Positions 42,639-51,570 of a DNA stretch of 64,000 nt are shown piece after piece. Below the pieces are notes generated by a model. It worked only from the letters and a program-made list of their open reading frames with translations. It was not told where the DNA came from and did not search any database. The position numbers and the translations under genes are program-made. The DNA is from Rubrobacter_D sp963840835 (GTDB lineage Bacteria > Actinomycetota > Rubrobacteria > Rubrobacterales > Rubrobacteraceae), in contig CAWJAM010000009.1 in the NCBI GenBank assembly GCA_963840835.1, positions 124,001 through 188,000 on the forward strand, given 5' to 3'. The number at the start of each line of letters is the position of its first letter. Position 1 is the stretch's first letter.

Positions 42639-43664
42639 ATGGTGAACGGGCTCGGTCGTTGGTGGGGCCTCCGGCGTGCCATGCTCATGTGTTCGCTCGC
42701 CGCCGTATTGCTGGGTATCATCTTACCCGCTCAAGCGGCACACGCTCTCCTCGATGAGCAGAAGGATGGGCGCGCGGACCCGAGCGAGCAAACGCTTGGG
42801 GTCTACTTCACCTCGTTGCGCGACTTCGACGTTGCTGGCGATTCGTTCGGGGTTGACTACTGGATCTGGAGCGTACACCCGCCCGAGACGGACCCTCTGG
42901 AGAGCGTGGAGTTCGTAAACGCCAAGCAGGTCGACCTCCGCCTCGATCGGACGGCGAGGCGAAGCGAGGGGTTATGGTCGAGGCAGAAGGTCAGGGCGAC
43001 CGTGCTGCACGATTGGAACCTGAGCAACTTTCCCTTCGATCGCCAGTCCCTCCAGATCGACTTGAGGCTCGCCGATTCGGGCGCGCTTGTGTACCGTCAG
43101 GACGAAGCCGAATCGGGCTACGGCGAGGACATCGCGCCAGACGGGTGGCGCGTCACGGACTTCGAGATCGAGGAGCGCTCCGTAGCGTACGCTACCACCT
43201 TCGGAGACCCAGATGCCTCCGGAGGCAGCACCAACGAGCATATCCGGGTCACGCTCCAGGTCGAACGAGAAAACGCGGTCGGGTTCTTCAAGATGATCTC
43301 CGGGGTCTACGCCGCCATCGCGCTCGCGTGTCTCTCTTTCCTGATGAGACCGGAGCCGCCGACGATTTTCAGCGGACGCATAACCCTGCTGGCCGCGGCG
43401 CTGTTTGCCATCGTCGTAAACCTGCAAGTCAGCGACGCGATGCTGGGCTCCCAGGAGGAGGTAGCGTTGGTGCACGAGATCCACATCCTGGCAATGGCCT
43501 ACGTCTTTGTCGCGGCCCTTCTAGCTATTATTTCGCGTAGGGGCTACGAGTCTGGACACAAAGACCTAGCGAAGCGCCGGGACCTGGTCGGGCTCTGTGC
43601 GTTCGCCCTTTCCTTCGTGGTCTTGAACATAACCCTGATCTTCGCGGCGGCCGTAGCGGGCTGA
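42639..43664 (+). CDS. Pentameric ligand-gated ion channel homologue
   Basis: A 341-residue membrane protein with the outline of bacterial Cys-loop-type channels (GLIC/ELIC class). After a signal peptide (MLMCSLAAVLLGIILPAQAA) comes an extracellular beta-rich domain. LHDWNLSNFPFDRQSLQIDL matches the conserved FPFD Pro-loop, followed by APDGWRVTDFEIEE. Like other bacterial members it lacks the loop cysteines. Four membrane segments follow at the C-terminus: M1 in GVYAAIALACLSFLM, M2-like in RITLLAAALFAIVVNLQVSD, M3 in IHILAMAYVFVAALLAII, M4 in LCAFALSFVVLNITLIFAAA. No aromatic-rich ligand box is obvious. It stands alone between rnc and smc. Ion and gating signal unknown. ATG 42639 is likely. 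Confidence 0.8.
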   Translation: MVNGLGRWWGLRRAMLMCSLAAVLLGIILPAQAAHALLDEQKDGRADPSEQTLGVYFTSLRDFDVAGDSFGVDYWIWSVHPPETDPLESVEFVNAKQVDLRLDRTARRSEGLWSRQKVRATVLHDWNLSNFPFDRQSLQIDLRLADSGALVYRQDEAESGYGEDIAPDGWRVTDFEIEERSVAYATTFGDPDASGGSTNEHIRVTLQVERENAVGFFKMISGVYAAIALACLSFLMRPEPPTIFSGRITLLAAALFAIVVNLQVSDAMLGSQEEVALVHEIHILAMAYVFVAALLAIISRRGYESGHKDLAKRRDLVGLCAFALSFVVLNITLIFAAAVAG

Positions 43665-43672
43665 CGCCAGCA

Positions 43673-43732
43673 CGCTTCGGCTTCCACTTGTCAGGAAGTC
43701 GTCTTAGGGCGTCGCTACGAGCTTACAACCCT
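43673..43732. repeat. Shared intergenic block (copy A)
   Basis: Contains CGCTTCGGCTTCCACTTGTC followed by a 37-base block 43696-43732 that matches 55592-55628 at 32 of 37 positions by hand count. The two copies lie ahead of smc and comM. Confidence 0.7.
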
Positions 43733-43794
43733 ACCGCAGTGGGCGGCGGTACTCTCGCGCCGCAGAGCGTGGCCGGAACCAAAAGCTGAAAGCG

Positions 43795-43920
43795 AGAGCC
43801 GAAGGCTCGAAGCGTTGCTGACAAGCGAGGGCCGTAAGGCCCGAGCGTGCTGACAAGCGGAGGCGAAGCCGAAGCGTGCTGACGAGCGGAGGCCGTAGGC
43901 CGAAGCGTGCTGATTGCTGG
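43795..43920. repeat. Array of four GTGCTGAC-linked variable palindromes
   Basis: Four units of 29-33 bases (about 43795-43827, 43828-43859, 43860-43888, 43889-43920). Each holds a different short palindrome (GAGCCGAAGGCTC, GGGCCGTAAGGCCC, GGCGAAGCC, GGCCGTAGGCC) followed by a conserved linker GAAGCGTGCTGACAAGC. Linkers are nearly identical while palindrome arms differ but stay self-complementary, so pairing and not sequence is kept. The same linkers recur at 11589, 20401 and, inverted, at 55474. Confidence 0.75.
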
Positions 43921-43976
43921 TTTGCTGCGCTTTTCTTCGTGCGTTTCGTGCAAAAGTTGCGTAAAATGCTAATTTA

Positions 43977-46900
43977 GTGCTGTCCGCGATCTATATCAAG
44001 GGCTTCAAGACGTTCGCCCGGCCGGTCAGGATGCCGCTTCAAGGGGGCATCACATCGATCGTCGGACCAAACGGATCGGGCAAGAGCAACATCACCGACG
44101 CCGTGCTTTTTGCTCTGGGGGAGCAGAGTCCTGGGGTATTGCGGGCTGGAGCCATGGGGGAGTTGATCTTCTCCGGTTCGGAGACGCTCGCAGCCGCGAG
44201 CGCGGCCGAAGTCACCCTGGTACTCGACAACGAAGACGGAAGGATCTCGCTCCCATACAGGGAGGTTTCGATCTCGCGCCGCATCTCGCGGGCCGGGGAG
44301 ACGGAGTACAGGATCAACGGTTCCCGGGCGCGGCTTGCCGACGTGCGTTCTGTGGCCGGCGAGATCGGTCTGGGGCGCCACAGCATCCTGCGCCAGGGCG
44401 CTGTCGACTCGATAGTCGCGGGCGGGGCTGCCGCGTGCCGCCTCGCCCTGGAGGAGGCCGCGGGGCTCGGGGTCTTCCGAAGGCGGCGCGTCTCGGCCAG
44501 CCGGCGACTGGAGAGGGCCGACGTCCAGCTAGAGAGGAGTCGCCAGCTCGAGGCGGAACTGGAGAGCCAGCTTCGCCGGATAGAGCGGGAGGCCGCGGCA
44601 GCCCGGGAGTACAGGGAGATCGAAGCCCGCTACCGTGAGCTCTCCCTCGCTCACCTCTTCAGGATCGCAACGCGGGAACTCGACGGCCTGAGACGGAAGT
44701 ACGAAGAGTCGAATAGGCAGGTAGCCACGTTGGCCGCTCGCGAGCGGGATATCCGCGAAGAGGAGCGGAGGGTCGAACTGCAGCTGCGAAACCTCGAAGA
44801 CGACCTCAAGCAAACGGAAATTCGGCTCGAGGCCCTGGAGGACGGCGCCGAAGACCTGCGCACCGAGGCCCTGCGTTCTGACAGAACCGTCTTGCGTATC
44901 GAGGCGGGCCGGGGACGCGAAGGGGAGAGGCGGCTCGCCGTCTTGCGTCTGGAAGACGAGCTTGCCAGGGTTTCACGCACCGTGAAGAACCTGCAAGGCA
45001 GGTCCGACGAGCTCGACGCCGAGCGTGCCGAAAAGCGCGAAGAATTTGACCGGCTGCAGAAGAGCCTCGCACGAGCTCGGGACGGGAGTGTATCTGCCGA
45101 CCGCGAGCGGACGAAGCTGTCGCGGGAGCTGGAGAGGTCGCGCGCCCGCATCGCCGGGTTAGCCCAAGATGAGCTAACCAACGTGATGTCGGTGGAGGAT
45201 CTCGGGCGGCTTGGGGCAGTGATTTCGGACCTCGAACAGACCGACGACCGGAAGACGGCGGCCAGAGTTCGCGGGATGAGGGACGAGGTAGGTGACGCGC
45301 TCCCGCGGGTAGATGGGTTCTCCGAGGAGATCAACCGCCGCCGCGGCGCACTGGCCGCTGCCGTCGGGAGGGCAGAGTCGAGGGTGCGCGCGCTCAGGGA
45401 GACCGCGTCCGCAGGATCGGGCACGCGGCTCTACGAGCTGATACGGGCCCGCCCCGGCTACGAGATCGCCGTCGAGGCCGCGCTCGGAGAGTACGGCGCA
45501 GGGGTTCTGGCCGAGAACCTGGACGAGGGTATGAAGCTCCTCTCGCATGCCGAGCCCGTGGCCGTGCGTCTGGACGCCAGGGCCATGGCGGCGAACGGGG
45601 CGGTACCGGGTAAGCCCCTGATCGAATGCGTCGACGTGATGGACGCGCGCTACACGGAGGCTGTAGAGCGCCTCCTCACGGGCATCTACGTCGTGGAGCG
45701 CCCCGACGACGGCGCGAACGCGAACGGGTACGTGGCCGTCACGCGGGACGGCTTCCGCCTCACGCGGACGGGTGTGAGCCTCAGGCCCGGCTCCGGCAAC
45801 TTCGCCCGCGAGGCGCGGCTCGCCGCCTGGATGGAATACCTGGAAGGGCTGAAGAATGGTCCCGGTGGCCTCCTCTACGACGTCAGGGAGACCGTCCTGG
45901 ACGTGTCGGCCCGCCTTGACTCGCTGACCGCAGGCGTCCATGACCTCTCCGCCCTCGCGGGCCGCGTCGCCCGCGCACACGCTCTGATCTCCCGCGGGGC
46001 CACACGCCGCAGAGCCGCCGCGGAGACCTCGCGCAAAGATTTTCTGGAGCGCGAGCGGAGGTCTCTGGACCTCTCGCGTGAGGCTTCCGGGACGGAACGA
46101 GCGCTGGCCGCCGCCGCCGAGACCGCCCGGCGCGCGAACGAGGACCTGAACTCGACTACATCCGCCGCCGACGCGGCCCGCGCGGCAACGGCCGACTCGG
46201 ACCGTCGGATGTCGGAGCTGCGAGCGACCCTCGCCGCCGGCAGGAAGCGGCAAGCGGAGATCTCCCGCCGCCTGGAGCACGTCGCCACCTTCGAAGGCGA
46301 CCTGACGGAGTCCGTCGCGGCCCGCGCCTCTGGAGCCTGCGGGGATCTCGTCGCGGGAGTCAGGGAGAGGAGCAACGGCTTGCGAAGGGCGAGGGGCAGG
46401 GCTGCCGACGCGCGGCGCGAGATCTCCAACGAGCGGAGCTCCCTCTCGCGCAGGGCCGTCGACCTCGCAGGCGAACTGGCCACCGCCCGCGCGCAGGCCG
46501 AGCGCATCGCCGAGGAAGTATCCAGGGCAGAGACCTCAGCCGCCGATGCCGGCGCGGAGATACACTCCGAGTGGGGCGCCACCCTGGAAGCGGCCGGCCT
46601 CGCAGCCCGCAAGCACCCGGAAAATATGGATAGAGAACGCCACGCCCTCGTCCGCAAACTCAAGCGCTTCGGGGACGTAAACCTCCTCGCAGTCTCCCAG
46701 GAAGAAGGCCTGCGCGAACGCCACCAGTTCGTCTCGTCGCAGAGGGCAGACGCCGAGGCCGCCGCCTTCGAACTCAACCGCATAATACAGTCAGTAGATG
46801 GGGAGATAGAGTCGCGTTTCTCGGAGACGTTTGGGCGAGTTCGGCAGGCTTTCGGGGAGATGGTGCCGCGGATGATGGCGGGGTCTTCTGGGGTCCTTGA

Positions 46901-47261
46901 GCTCTCCGAGGAGGGGGTGGAGATCGGGCTCCGGCTTGGGAGGAAGGGCTGGCGGCCATTGCGCGTGTTGTCGGGGGGGGAGCGGGCGCTGCTCGCACTC
47001 TCTTTCCTGTTCAGCGTCTTCCTCAGCCGGCCAGGGGGCAGCTCGGGAGCGTTCTGCGTGCTAGATGAGGCCGAGGCGGCGCTCGACGATCTCAACCTGG
47101 CCCGTTTTCTCTCTGTGGTAGACTCTCACAGGGCAAACGGCCAGTATCTGCTGGTCACCCACCAGAAACGAACGATGGCCGCGGCGGACGTGCTCTACGG
47201 GGTGGTTCAAGACGCCTCCGGGGCCACCACTGTTGTGTCGAAGCGTTTGCAGGGAGAGTAA
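43977..47261 (+). CDS. smc: Chromosome segregation protein SMC
   Basis: A 1094-residue ATPase that, with ScpA/B, compacts and separates chromosomes. The N-terminal head has IYIKGFKTFARPV and Walker A GPNGSGKSN. A first coiled coil runs about 150-430, the hinge about 430-580 (YELIRARPGYEIAVEAALGE), then a second coil. The C-terminal head has the signature VLSGGERALLALSFLF and Walker B AFCVLDEAEAALDD. GTG 43977 has no Shine-Dalgarno, and TAAAAT (43962-43967) lies just upstream, so the mRNA may be leaderless. At 1094 residues the arms are a little shorter than average. Confidence 0.95.
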   Translation: MLSAIYIKGFKTFARPVRMPLQGGITSIVGPNGSGKSNITDAVLFALGEQSPGVLRAGAMGELIFSGSETLAAASAAEVTLVLDNEDGRISLPYREVSISRRISRAGETEYRINGSRARLADVRSVAGEIGLGRHSILRQGAVDSIVAGGAAACRLALEEAAGLGVFRRRRVSASRRLERADVQLERSRQLEAELESQLRRIEREAAAAREYREIEARYRELSLAHLFRIATRELDGLRRKYEESNRQVATLAARERDIREEERRVELQLRNLEDDLKQTEIRLEALEDGAEDLRTEALRSDRTVLRIEAGRGREGERRLAVLRLEDELARVSRTVKNLQGRSDELDAERAEKREEFDRLQKSLARARDGSVSADRERTKLSRELERSRARIAGLAQDELTNVMSVEDLGRLGAVISDLEQTDDRKTAARVRGMRDEVGDALPRVDGFSEEINRRRGALAAAVGRAESRVRALRETASAGSGTRLYELIRARPGYEIAVEAALGEYGAGVLAENLDEGMKLLSHAEPVAVRLDARAMAANGAVPGKPLIECVDVMDARYTEAVERLLTGIYVVERPDDGANANGYVAVTRDGFRLTRTGVSLRPGSGNFAREARLAAWMEYLEGLKNGPGGLLYDVRETVLDVSARLDSLTAGVHDLSALAGRVARAHALISRGATRRRAAAETSRKDFLERERRSLDLSREASGTERALAAAAETARRANEDLNSTTSAADAARAATADSDRRMSELRATLAAGRKRQAEISRRLEHVATFEGDLTESVAARASGACGDLVAGVRERSNGLRRARGRAADARREISNERSSLSRRAVDLAGELATARAQAERIAEEVSRAETSAADAGAEIHSEWGATLEAAGLAARKHPENMDRERHALVRKLKRFGDVNLLAVSQEEGLRERHQFVSSQRADAEAAAFELNRIIQSVDGEIESRFSETFGRVRQAFGEMVPRMMAGSSGVLELSEEGVEIGLRLGRKGWRPLRVLSGGERALLALSFLFSVFLSRPGGSSGAFCVLDEAEAALDDLNLARFLSVVDSHRANGQYLLVTHQKRTMAAADVLYGVVQDASGATTVVSKRLQGE

Positions 47262-47271
47262 GAAGTCGCCT

Positions 47272-48531
47272 ATGGCGCGTTCGTGGCGTAACTTTTTCAG
47301 ACGAGGCACAGACGAAGAGAATCCTCAGGGCCAGGCGGTAGCTAGTGAGCCCGAGCCTTCGACCGAAACCGGCAATGGCCACCACTCCGCGGACCTGGAG
47401 ACGGCCGAGGTAGAGGCACCCGTGCGGGAAGCTGCCGAAGTGGAATCTCTAGTAGAAGACGTGCCTACGGCAGAGGAGGTTCAGGCGCAGAGAGATGAGC
47501 CTGCCCCCGCGGACGTGTGGGAGGTCGAGGAGCCGGTCTCTGGCGAGGTCGAGGAGTCGTTACCGGAGCCGACGGCGATAGAGGAGGCGGCCGACGCGGA
47601 CGCGGTTGCCGAGGCGCAGGAGTCGTCGGGATGGTTTGGGAGGCTCAGGCAGGGGCTCAGCCGCAGTCGAGCTTCGTTCGTCGGTCAGCTGAATGCTGCC
47701 GTCGCCGAGTTCAGGGACGTCGAGGACGAGGAGTTCTGGGAGAGGGTGGAGGAGATCATGGTCTCCTCCGACGTCGGGGTGCAGACCACGGCGAAGCTCG
47801 TCGCCGAGCTGGAGCAGGAGGCGCTGGAGAGGAACATCACCAGCGGCGCCGAGTTGCGGGAACTAATGATAGAGCACGCCACGCGAATGCTCGAGGGGCC
47901 AGTAGAGCTCGACGTCTCGCACACGCCGACGGTCATCCTGATGGTCGGCGTCAACGGGACCGGCAAGACGACGACCATCGGCAAGCTCTCGCGTTTCTTG
48001 CCAGGGACGACCATGTTCGCGGCAGGGGACACCTTCAGGGCCGCGGCCATCGAGCAGTTACAGCAGTGGGGAGAGCGGACGGATACGCCCGTCATAGCGC
48101 GCGAGCGCGGCGCCGATGCGGCGGCCGTTGCCCACGAAGCGATCCAGGCCGCGAGGCGTGAGGAGACTGACGTGCTGCTCATCGACACGGCCGGCAGGCT
48201 GCACACCAAGGTCAACCTGATGGCCGAGCTGGACAAGGTGCAGAGGGTCGTACGACGCCAGCTTCCCGGGGCGCCGCACGAGGTGCTCATGACGGTCGAC
48301 GCGACCACGGGCCAGAACGGGCTCAGGCAGGCCCAGATGTTCAAGGAGGTCGCCGGCCTTACCGGGATCATATTGACCAAGCTCGATGGGACCGCCAAGG
48401 GCGGCATCGCGCTCGCCATAGCCAACGAGGTCGGGGTGCCGATCAAGCTCATCTCGGTAGGGGAGAAGGTCGAGGACCTCCACCCGTTCGACGCCCGCGA
48501 GTTCGCAGAAGCATTGTTTGGAGATTTGTAG
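47272..48531 (+). CDS. ftsY: Signal recognition particle receptor FtsY
   Basis: A 419-residue SRP GTPase that docks ribosome-SRP complexes at the membrane. An acidic, low-complexity A domain (residues 1-120) leads to the NG domain: VGVNGTGKTTTIGKLSRF (G1), AAGDTFRAAAIEQLQQWGER, LIDTAGRLHTKVNLM (G3), LTKLDGTAKGGIALA (G4) and GVPIKLISVGEKVEDLHPFD. ATG 47272 is chosen over 47233 because the latter lies inside smc and adds no domain. ffh follows with no gap, an order common in bacteria. Confidence 0.94.
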   Translation: MARSWRNFFRRGTDEENPQGQAVASEPEPSTETGNGHHSADLETAEVEAPVREAAEVESLVEDVPTAEEVQAQRDEPAPADVWEVEEPVSGEVEESLPEPTAIEEAADADAVAEAQESSGWFGRLRQGLSRSRASFVGQLNAAVAEFRDVEDEEFWERVEEIMVSSDVGVQTTAKLVAELEQEALERNITSGAELRELMIEHATRMLEGPVELDVSHTPTVILMVGVNGTGKTTTIGKLSRFLPGTTMFAAGDTFRAAAIEQLQQWGERTDTPVIARERGADAAAVAHEAIQAARREETDVLLIDTAGRLHTKVNLMAELDKVQRVVRRQLPGAPHEVLMTVDATTGQNGLRQAQMFKEVAGLTGIILTKLDGTAKGGIALAIANEVGVPIKLISVGEKVEDLHPFDAREFAEALFGDL

Positions 48532-49863
48532 ATGTTCGATTCTTTAGGCGAGAGGCTCAACAAGGCCCTTGATGGGGTCCGCGGCAGCGGCAACCTCACG
48601 GAGGACCAGGTAAAGAAGGTTACGCGCGAGATACGGCTGGCCCTCCTCGAGGCCGACGTCAACTACGCGGTCGTCAAGGAGTTCGTCTCCAACGTGCGCG
48701 AGCGGGCCACGGGGGCCGAGGTCTCCAAGGCGCTCAGCCCCGGGCAGCAGGTAGTCAAGATAGTGGACGAGGAGCTTGCGAACCTGATGGGCGGCTCGGC
48801 CCACAAGCTCTCGTTTGCGTCGAGACCGCCAACGGTCGTCATGCTCGCCGGCCTCAACGGACACGGCAAGACGACGACGGCCGGGAAGCTAGCTTTGTTC
48901 GTTCGGAAACTCGGCAAGAATCCCTATCTCGTCGCTTGCGACACGTACAGGCCGGCGGCGATCGACCAGCTGCAGCAGATCGGGCGGGAGCTCTCGGTGC
49001 CTGTGTATACCGAGGGCACGGGGCCGAAGCCCGAGGAGATCGCCGAGCGCGGGATCAAGGAGGCCAGGGACGGGGGCTACGACTTCGTTATCGTGGATAC
49101 GGCGGGCCGTCAGGTCGTCGACGTGGGGATGATGGAGGAGATCCGCCGCGTCAGGAAGGAATCGAGGCCTCACTCCGTCCTGCTGGTGCTGGACGTCGTG
49201 ACGGGTCAGAACGCGGTCGAGGTCGCCCAGGCGTTTCAGGAGTATGCGGATTTCGATGGGATGGTCCTGACCAAGCTCGACGGCGACGCCAGGGGCGGGG
49301 CGGCGCTCTCGGTAGTCTCGGTGACGGGGCGTCCGATCAAGTTCGCCTCCGAGGGCGAGAAGATGGGCGAGTTCGACTACTTCTATCCCGACAGGATGGC
49401 CGGTCGAATCCTCGGTATGGGCGACGTGCTCACGCTCATCGAGAAGGCCGAGCAGCAGATGGACCGCACCGAGGCAGAAGCCCAGGGTAAGAAGCTCATG
49501 AGCGGCAAGTTCACCTTCGAGGATTTCTTGCAGCAGATGCAGATGCTCAAGAAGATGGGCCCGCTCTCGGGGCTTCTGGGAATGGTCCCCGGACTGGGCA
49601 AACAGCTCAAAGACGTCGAGATAGACGACAGGCAGCTCGGCAGGGTGGAGGCCATGATCACCTCCATGACCCTCAAGGAGCGGCGCAACCCCAAGTTGTT
49701 GCAGAACCCGAGCCGGGCGCGTAGGATTGCGCGGGGCGCCGGCGCGACCCAGCAGGACGTCCAGAAGCTCGTCAAGCAGTTCAACGAGATGCAGAAGATG
49801 ATGCGCCAGATGGGCAAGGGCGGCGGGATGCCGCGTATCCCCGGCCTGTCCGGGCGCAGGTAG
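48532..49863 (+). CDS. ffh: Signal recognition particle protein Ffh
   Basis: A 443-residue GTPase that binds signal peptides and 4.5S RNA. N domain, then G domain with AGLNGHGKTTTAGKLA. The usual Ser/Ala/Gly before GKT is His, but GxxxxGKT is intact. ACDTYRPAAIDQLQQIGREL, VDTAGRQVVDVGMMEEI and LTKLDGDARGGAALS complete it. The C-terminal M domain is methionine-rich (QQMQMLKKMGPLSGLLGMVP and FNEMQKMMRQMGKGGGMP). It is adjacent to ftsY and rpsP. Confidence 0.95.
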   Translation: MFDSLGERLNKALDGVRGSGNLTEDQVKKVTREIRLALLEADVNYAVVKEFVSNVRERATGAEVSKALSPGQQVVKIVDEELANLMGGSAHKLSFASRPPTVVMLAGLNGHGKTTTAGKLALFVRKLGKNPYLVACDTYRPAAIDQLQQIGRELSVPVYTEGTGPKPEEIAERGIKEARDGGYDFVIVDTAGRQVVDVGMMEEIRRVRKESRPHSVLLVLDVVTGQNAVEVAQAFQEYADFDGMVLTKLDGDARGGAALSVVSVTGRPIKFASEGEKMGEFDYFYPDRMAGRILGMGDVLTLIEKAEQQMDRTEAEAQGKKLMSGKFTFEDFLQQMQMLKKMGPLSGLLGMVPGLGKQLKDVEIDDRQLGRVEAMITSMTLKERRNPKLLQNPSRARRIARGAGATQQDVQKLVKQFNEMQKMMRQMGKGGGMPRIPGLSGRR

Positions 49864-49881
49864 AGTTCGAGAGGAGATAAT

Positions 49882-50124
49882 ATGGCGGTAAAGATAAGGC
49901 TCGCGAGGCACGGTTCCAAGGGCAATCCCTTCTACAGGATAGTCGTGGCCGACTCGCGCAGCCCGCGCGACGGCAAGTTTATCGACAGGATAGGGACCTA
50001 CGACCCGCAGCAGGAGCCTTCGGATATCAAGGTAGATGAGGAGAAGGCCAGGGAGTGGCTCGGCAAGGGGGCGCAGCCGACGGAACAGGTGCGCAATTTG
50101 CTGAAGATCTCCGGGGTCCTCTAA
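49882..50124 (+). CDS. rpsP: Ribosomal protein bS16
   Basis: An 80-residue small-subunit protein: VKIRLARHGSKGNPFYRIVV and RIGTYDPQQEPSDIKVDEEK are the family core. ATG 49882 follows GAGAGGAG. It leads the rpsP-khpA-rimM-trmD group. Confidence 0.96.
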   Translation: MAVKIRLARHGSKGNPFYRIVVADSRSPRDGKFIDRIGTYDPQQEPSDIKVDEEKAREWLGKGAQPTEQVRNLLKISGVL

Positions 50125-50130
50125 CCGGCC

Positions 50131-50370
50131 ATGGCGACCCTGGAAAATCTGCTGCTCGTCCTCGCCCGCTCGCTGGTAGACGAACCGGAGAAGGTCGAGG
50201 TATCGGGAACCGAGACTGACTCGCGGGTCGACCTCGAGCTCAGTGTGGCGGACGGCGACATGGGACGGGTCATCGGCCGGCAGGGACGGACGATCCGGGC
50301 GATACGCACAGTCGTGAAGGCTGCCTCAGTCAAGCTCGGTAAGCGGGTCACCGTGGAGGTTCCTGACTGA
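50131..50370 (+). CDS. khpA: KH-domain RNA-binding protein KhpA
   Basis: A 79-residue single KH domain with the GxxG loop in MGRVIGRQGRTIRAIRTVV. Standard neighbour between rpsP and rimM. It partners with KhpB/Jag in other bacteria to bind RNAs and affect cell division. Confidence 0.93.
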   Translation: MATLENLLLVLARSLVDEPEKVEVSGTETDSRVDLELSVADGDMGRVIGRQGRTIRAIRTVVKAASVKLGKRVTVEVPD

Positions 50371-50405
50371 AAGGCCGCTTCGCGGCTTCCCGGCTCTCCG
50401 ACCCG

Positions 50406-50879
50406 GTGGCGATTGGTGTCGTGGTCGCGCCGCACGGGGTGCGTGGTACCTTGAGGGTCCGCGCCTTCGGATCGGGCAAACACCTCAGGAAGAACTTCGA
50501 GCCCGTTATCGGCGGCGCGAGATACCGTGTCTCCTCCGTCAGGCAGACCCCCAAGGGGTTTCTGGTGGATGTGGAAGGCATAGGGAGCAGGGCTGATGCG
50601 GACTCCTTGAGGGGCGAAGAGCTCTTGCTAGACCGTGAAGCGCTCGACGCTACAGCGGAGGGGGAGTTCTACGTGGCCGACCTCGTCGGATTGACTGCGG
50701 TAGACGACGCGGGTGAGGTTCTCGGTACCGTCGATGATACTTTCGAGACCGCGGCGCACGAAGTCCTCGTCGTGCGTGAGAATGATGGCCAAGACCTCTA
50801 CGTTCCATTCACTTTGGAGCACGTGCCTGAGATAGAACTCCCTGCACGCCGGTTGACAATCAGGCCCCCGGAGGGTTGA
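50406..50879 (+). CDS. rimM: Ribosome maturation factor RimM
   Basis: A 157-residue 30S assembly factor that binds S19. The N-terminal beta-barrel (IGVVVAPHGVRGTLRVRAFG) is followed by the PRC-barrel (FYVADLVGLTAVDDAGEVLG, VPFTLEHVPEIELPARRL). GTG 50406. trmD starts 4 bases downstream. Confidence 0.93.
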   Translation: MAIGVVVAPHGVRGTLRVRAFGSGKHLRKNFEPVIGGARYRVSSVRQTPKGFLVDVEGIGSRADADSLRGEELLLDREALDATAEGEFYVADLVGLTAVDDAGEVLGTVDDTFETAAHEVLVVRENDGQDLYVPFTLEHVPEIELPARRLTIRPPEG

Positions 50880-50883
50880 TCAT

Positions 50884-51570
50884 TTGAGAGATATTGACGT
50901 GTTCTGCGTCTTTCCGTCAGTGGTCGACGCCGTACTGCGGGTCGGGGTCGTTGGAAGGGCTATCGAGCGGGGTGCCGTCGGTTACCGGAGCTTCGATCTG
51001 AGGGAGTATGCTCCTGGCGGGCGCATCGACGAGATGCCTTTCGGGGGCGGTGCCGGGATGGTGGTCCGTGTCGACGTGGTGGCGCGGGCGCTGGAGGCGG
51101 TCTACGGCGTACCTGCCAGGGAAGTCAAGCAGAGGCGCAGGGTCGTGCTCACGGAGGCCTGGGGGCGTCCCATAGACCAGGCATACGTCAACGAGGTCGC
51201 TGGCGGTCCCGACCTCACCATCATCTGTGGGCGCTACGGCGGCGTGGACGAGCGGGTTGCGACGGATCTCGCGACTGAGGTGGTCTCCCTCGGCGGCTTC
51301 GTGTTGTCCGGGGGGGAGATCGTTGCCTCCGCGCTCGCCGACGCGACGATTAGGCGATTGGAAGGCGTTGTCGGCAACAGCGAGAGCCTTATTGGGGAAT
51401 CGTTCGCGGAACGGGGTGTGACCGGACCTCCACAGTACACCAGGCCCGCCGATTGGGAAGGTACCACGGTACCTGACGTGCTCTTATCCGGAAACCACGC
51501 GCGCATCAACGCCTGGCGGCAAGACAAGGCAAGATCGAGGGCAGCCAACAGTAACCTTTTGAGCGATTAG
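50884..51570 (+). CDS. trmD: tRNA (guanine-37-N1) methyltransferase
   Basis: A 228-residue SPOUT methyltransferase preventing frameshifts. DVFCVFPSVVDAVLRVG begins it, EMPFGGGAGMVVRVD, LTIICGRYGGVDERV and GGFVLSGGEIVASALADATI form the knot, and SGNHARINAWR the C-terminal domain. TTG 50884 follows GGAGGG. Its stop codon lies within the left arm of the long hairpin 51559-51600. rplS, the usual next gene, is displaced by 2.6 kb. Confidence 0.95.
   Translation: MRDIDVFCVFPSVVDAVLRVGVVGRAIERGAVGYRSFDLREYAPGGRIDEMPFGGGAGMVVRVDVVARALEAVYGVPAREVKQRRRVVLTEAWGRPIDQAYVNEVAGGPDLTIICGRYGGVDERVATDLATEVVSLGGFVLSGGEIVASALADATIRRLEGVVGNSESLIGESFAERGVTGPPQYTRPADWEGTTVPDVLLSGNHARINAWRQDKARSRAANSNLLSD

Noticed and set aside
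43795..43920. A CRISPR array (regular 29-33-base spacing)
   Set aside because: The variable parts are short self-complementary palindromes, not spacers, there are only four units and no cas gene is near.
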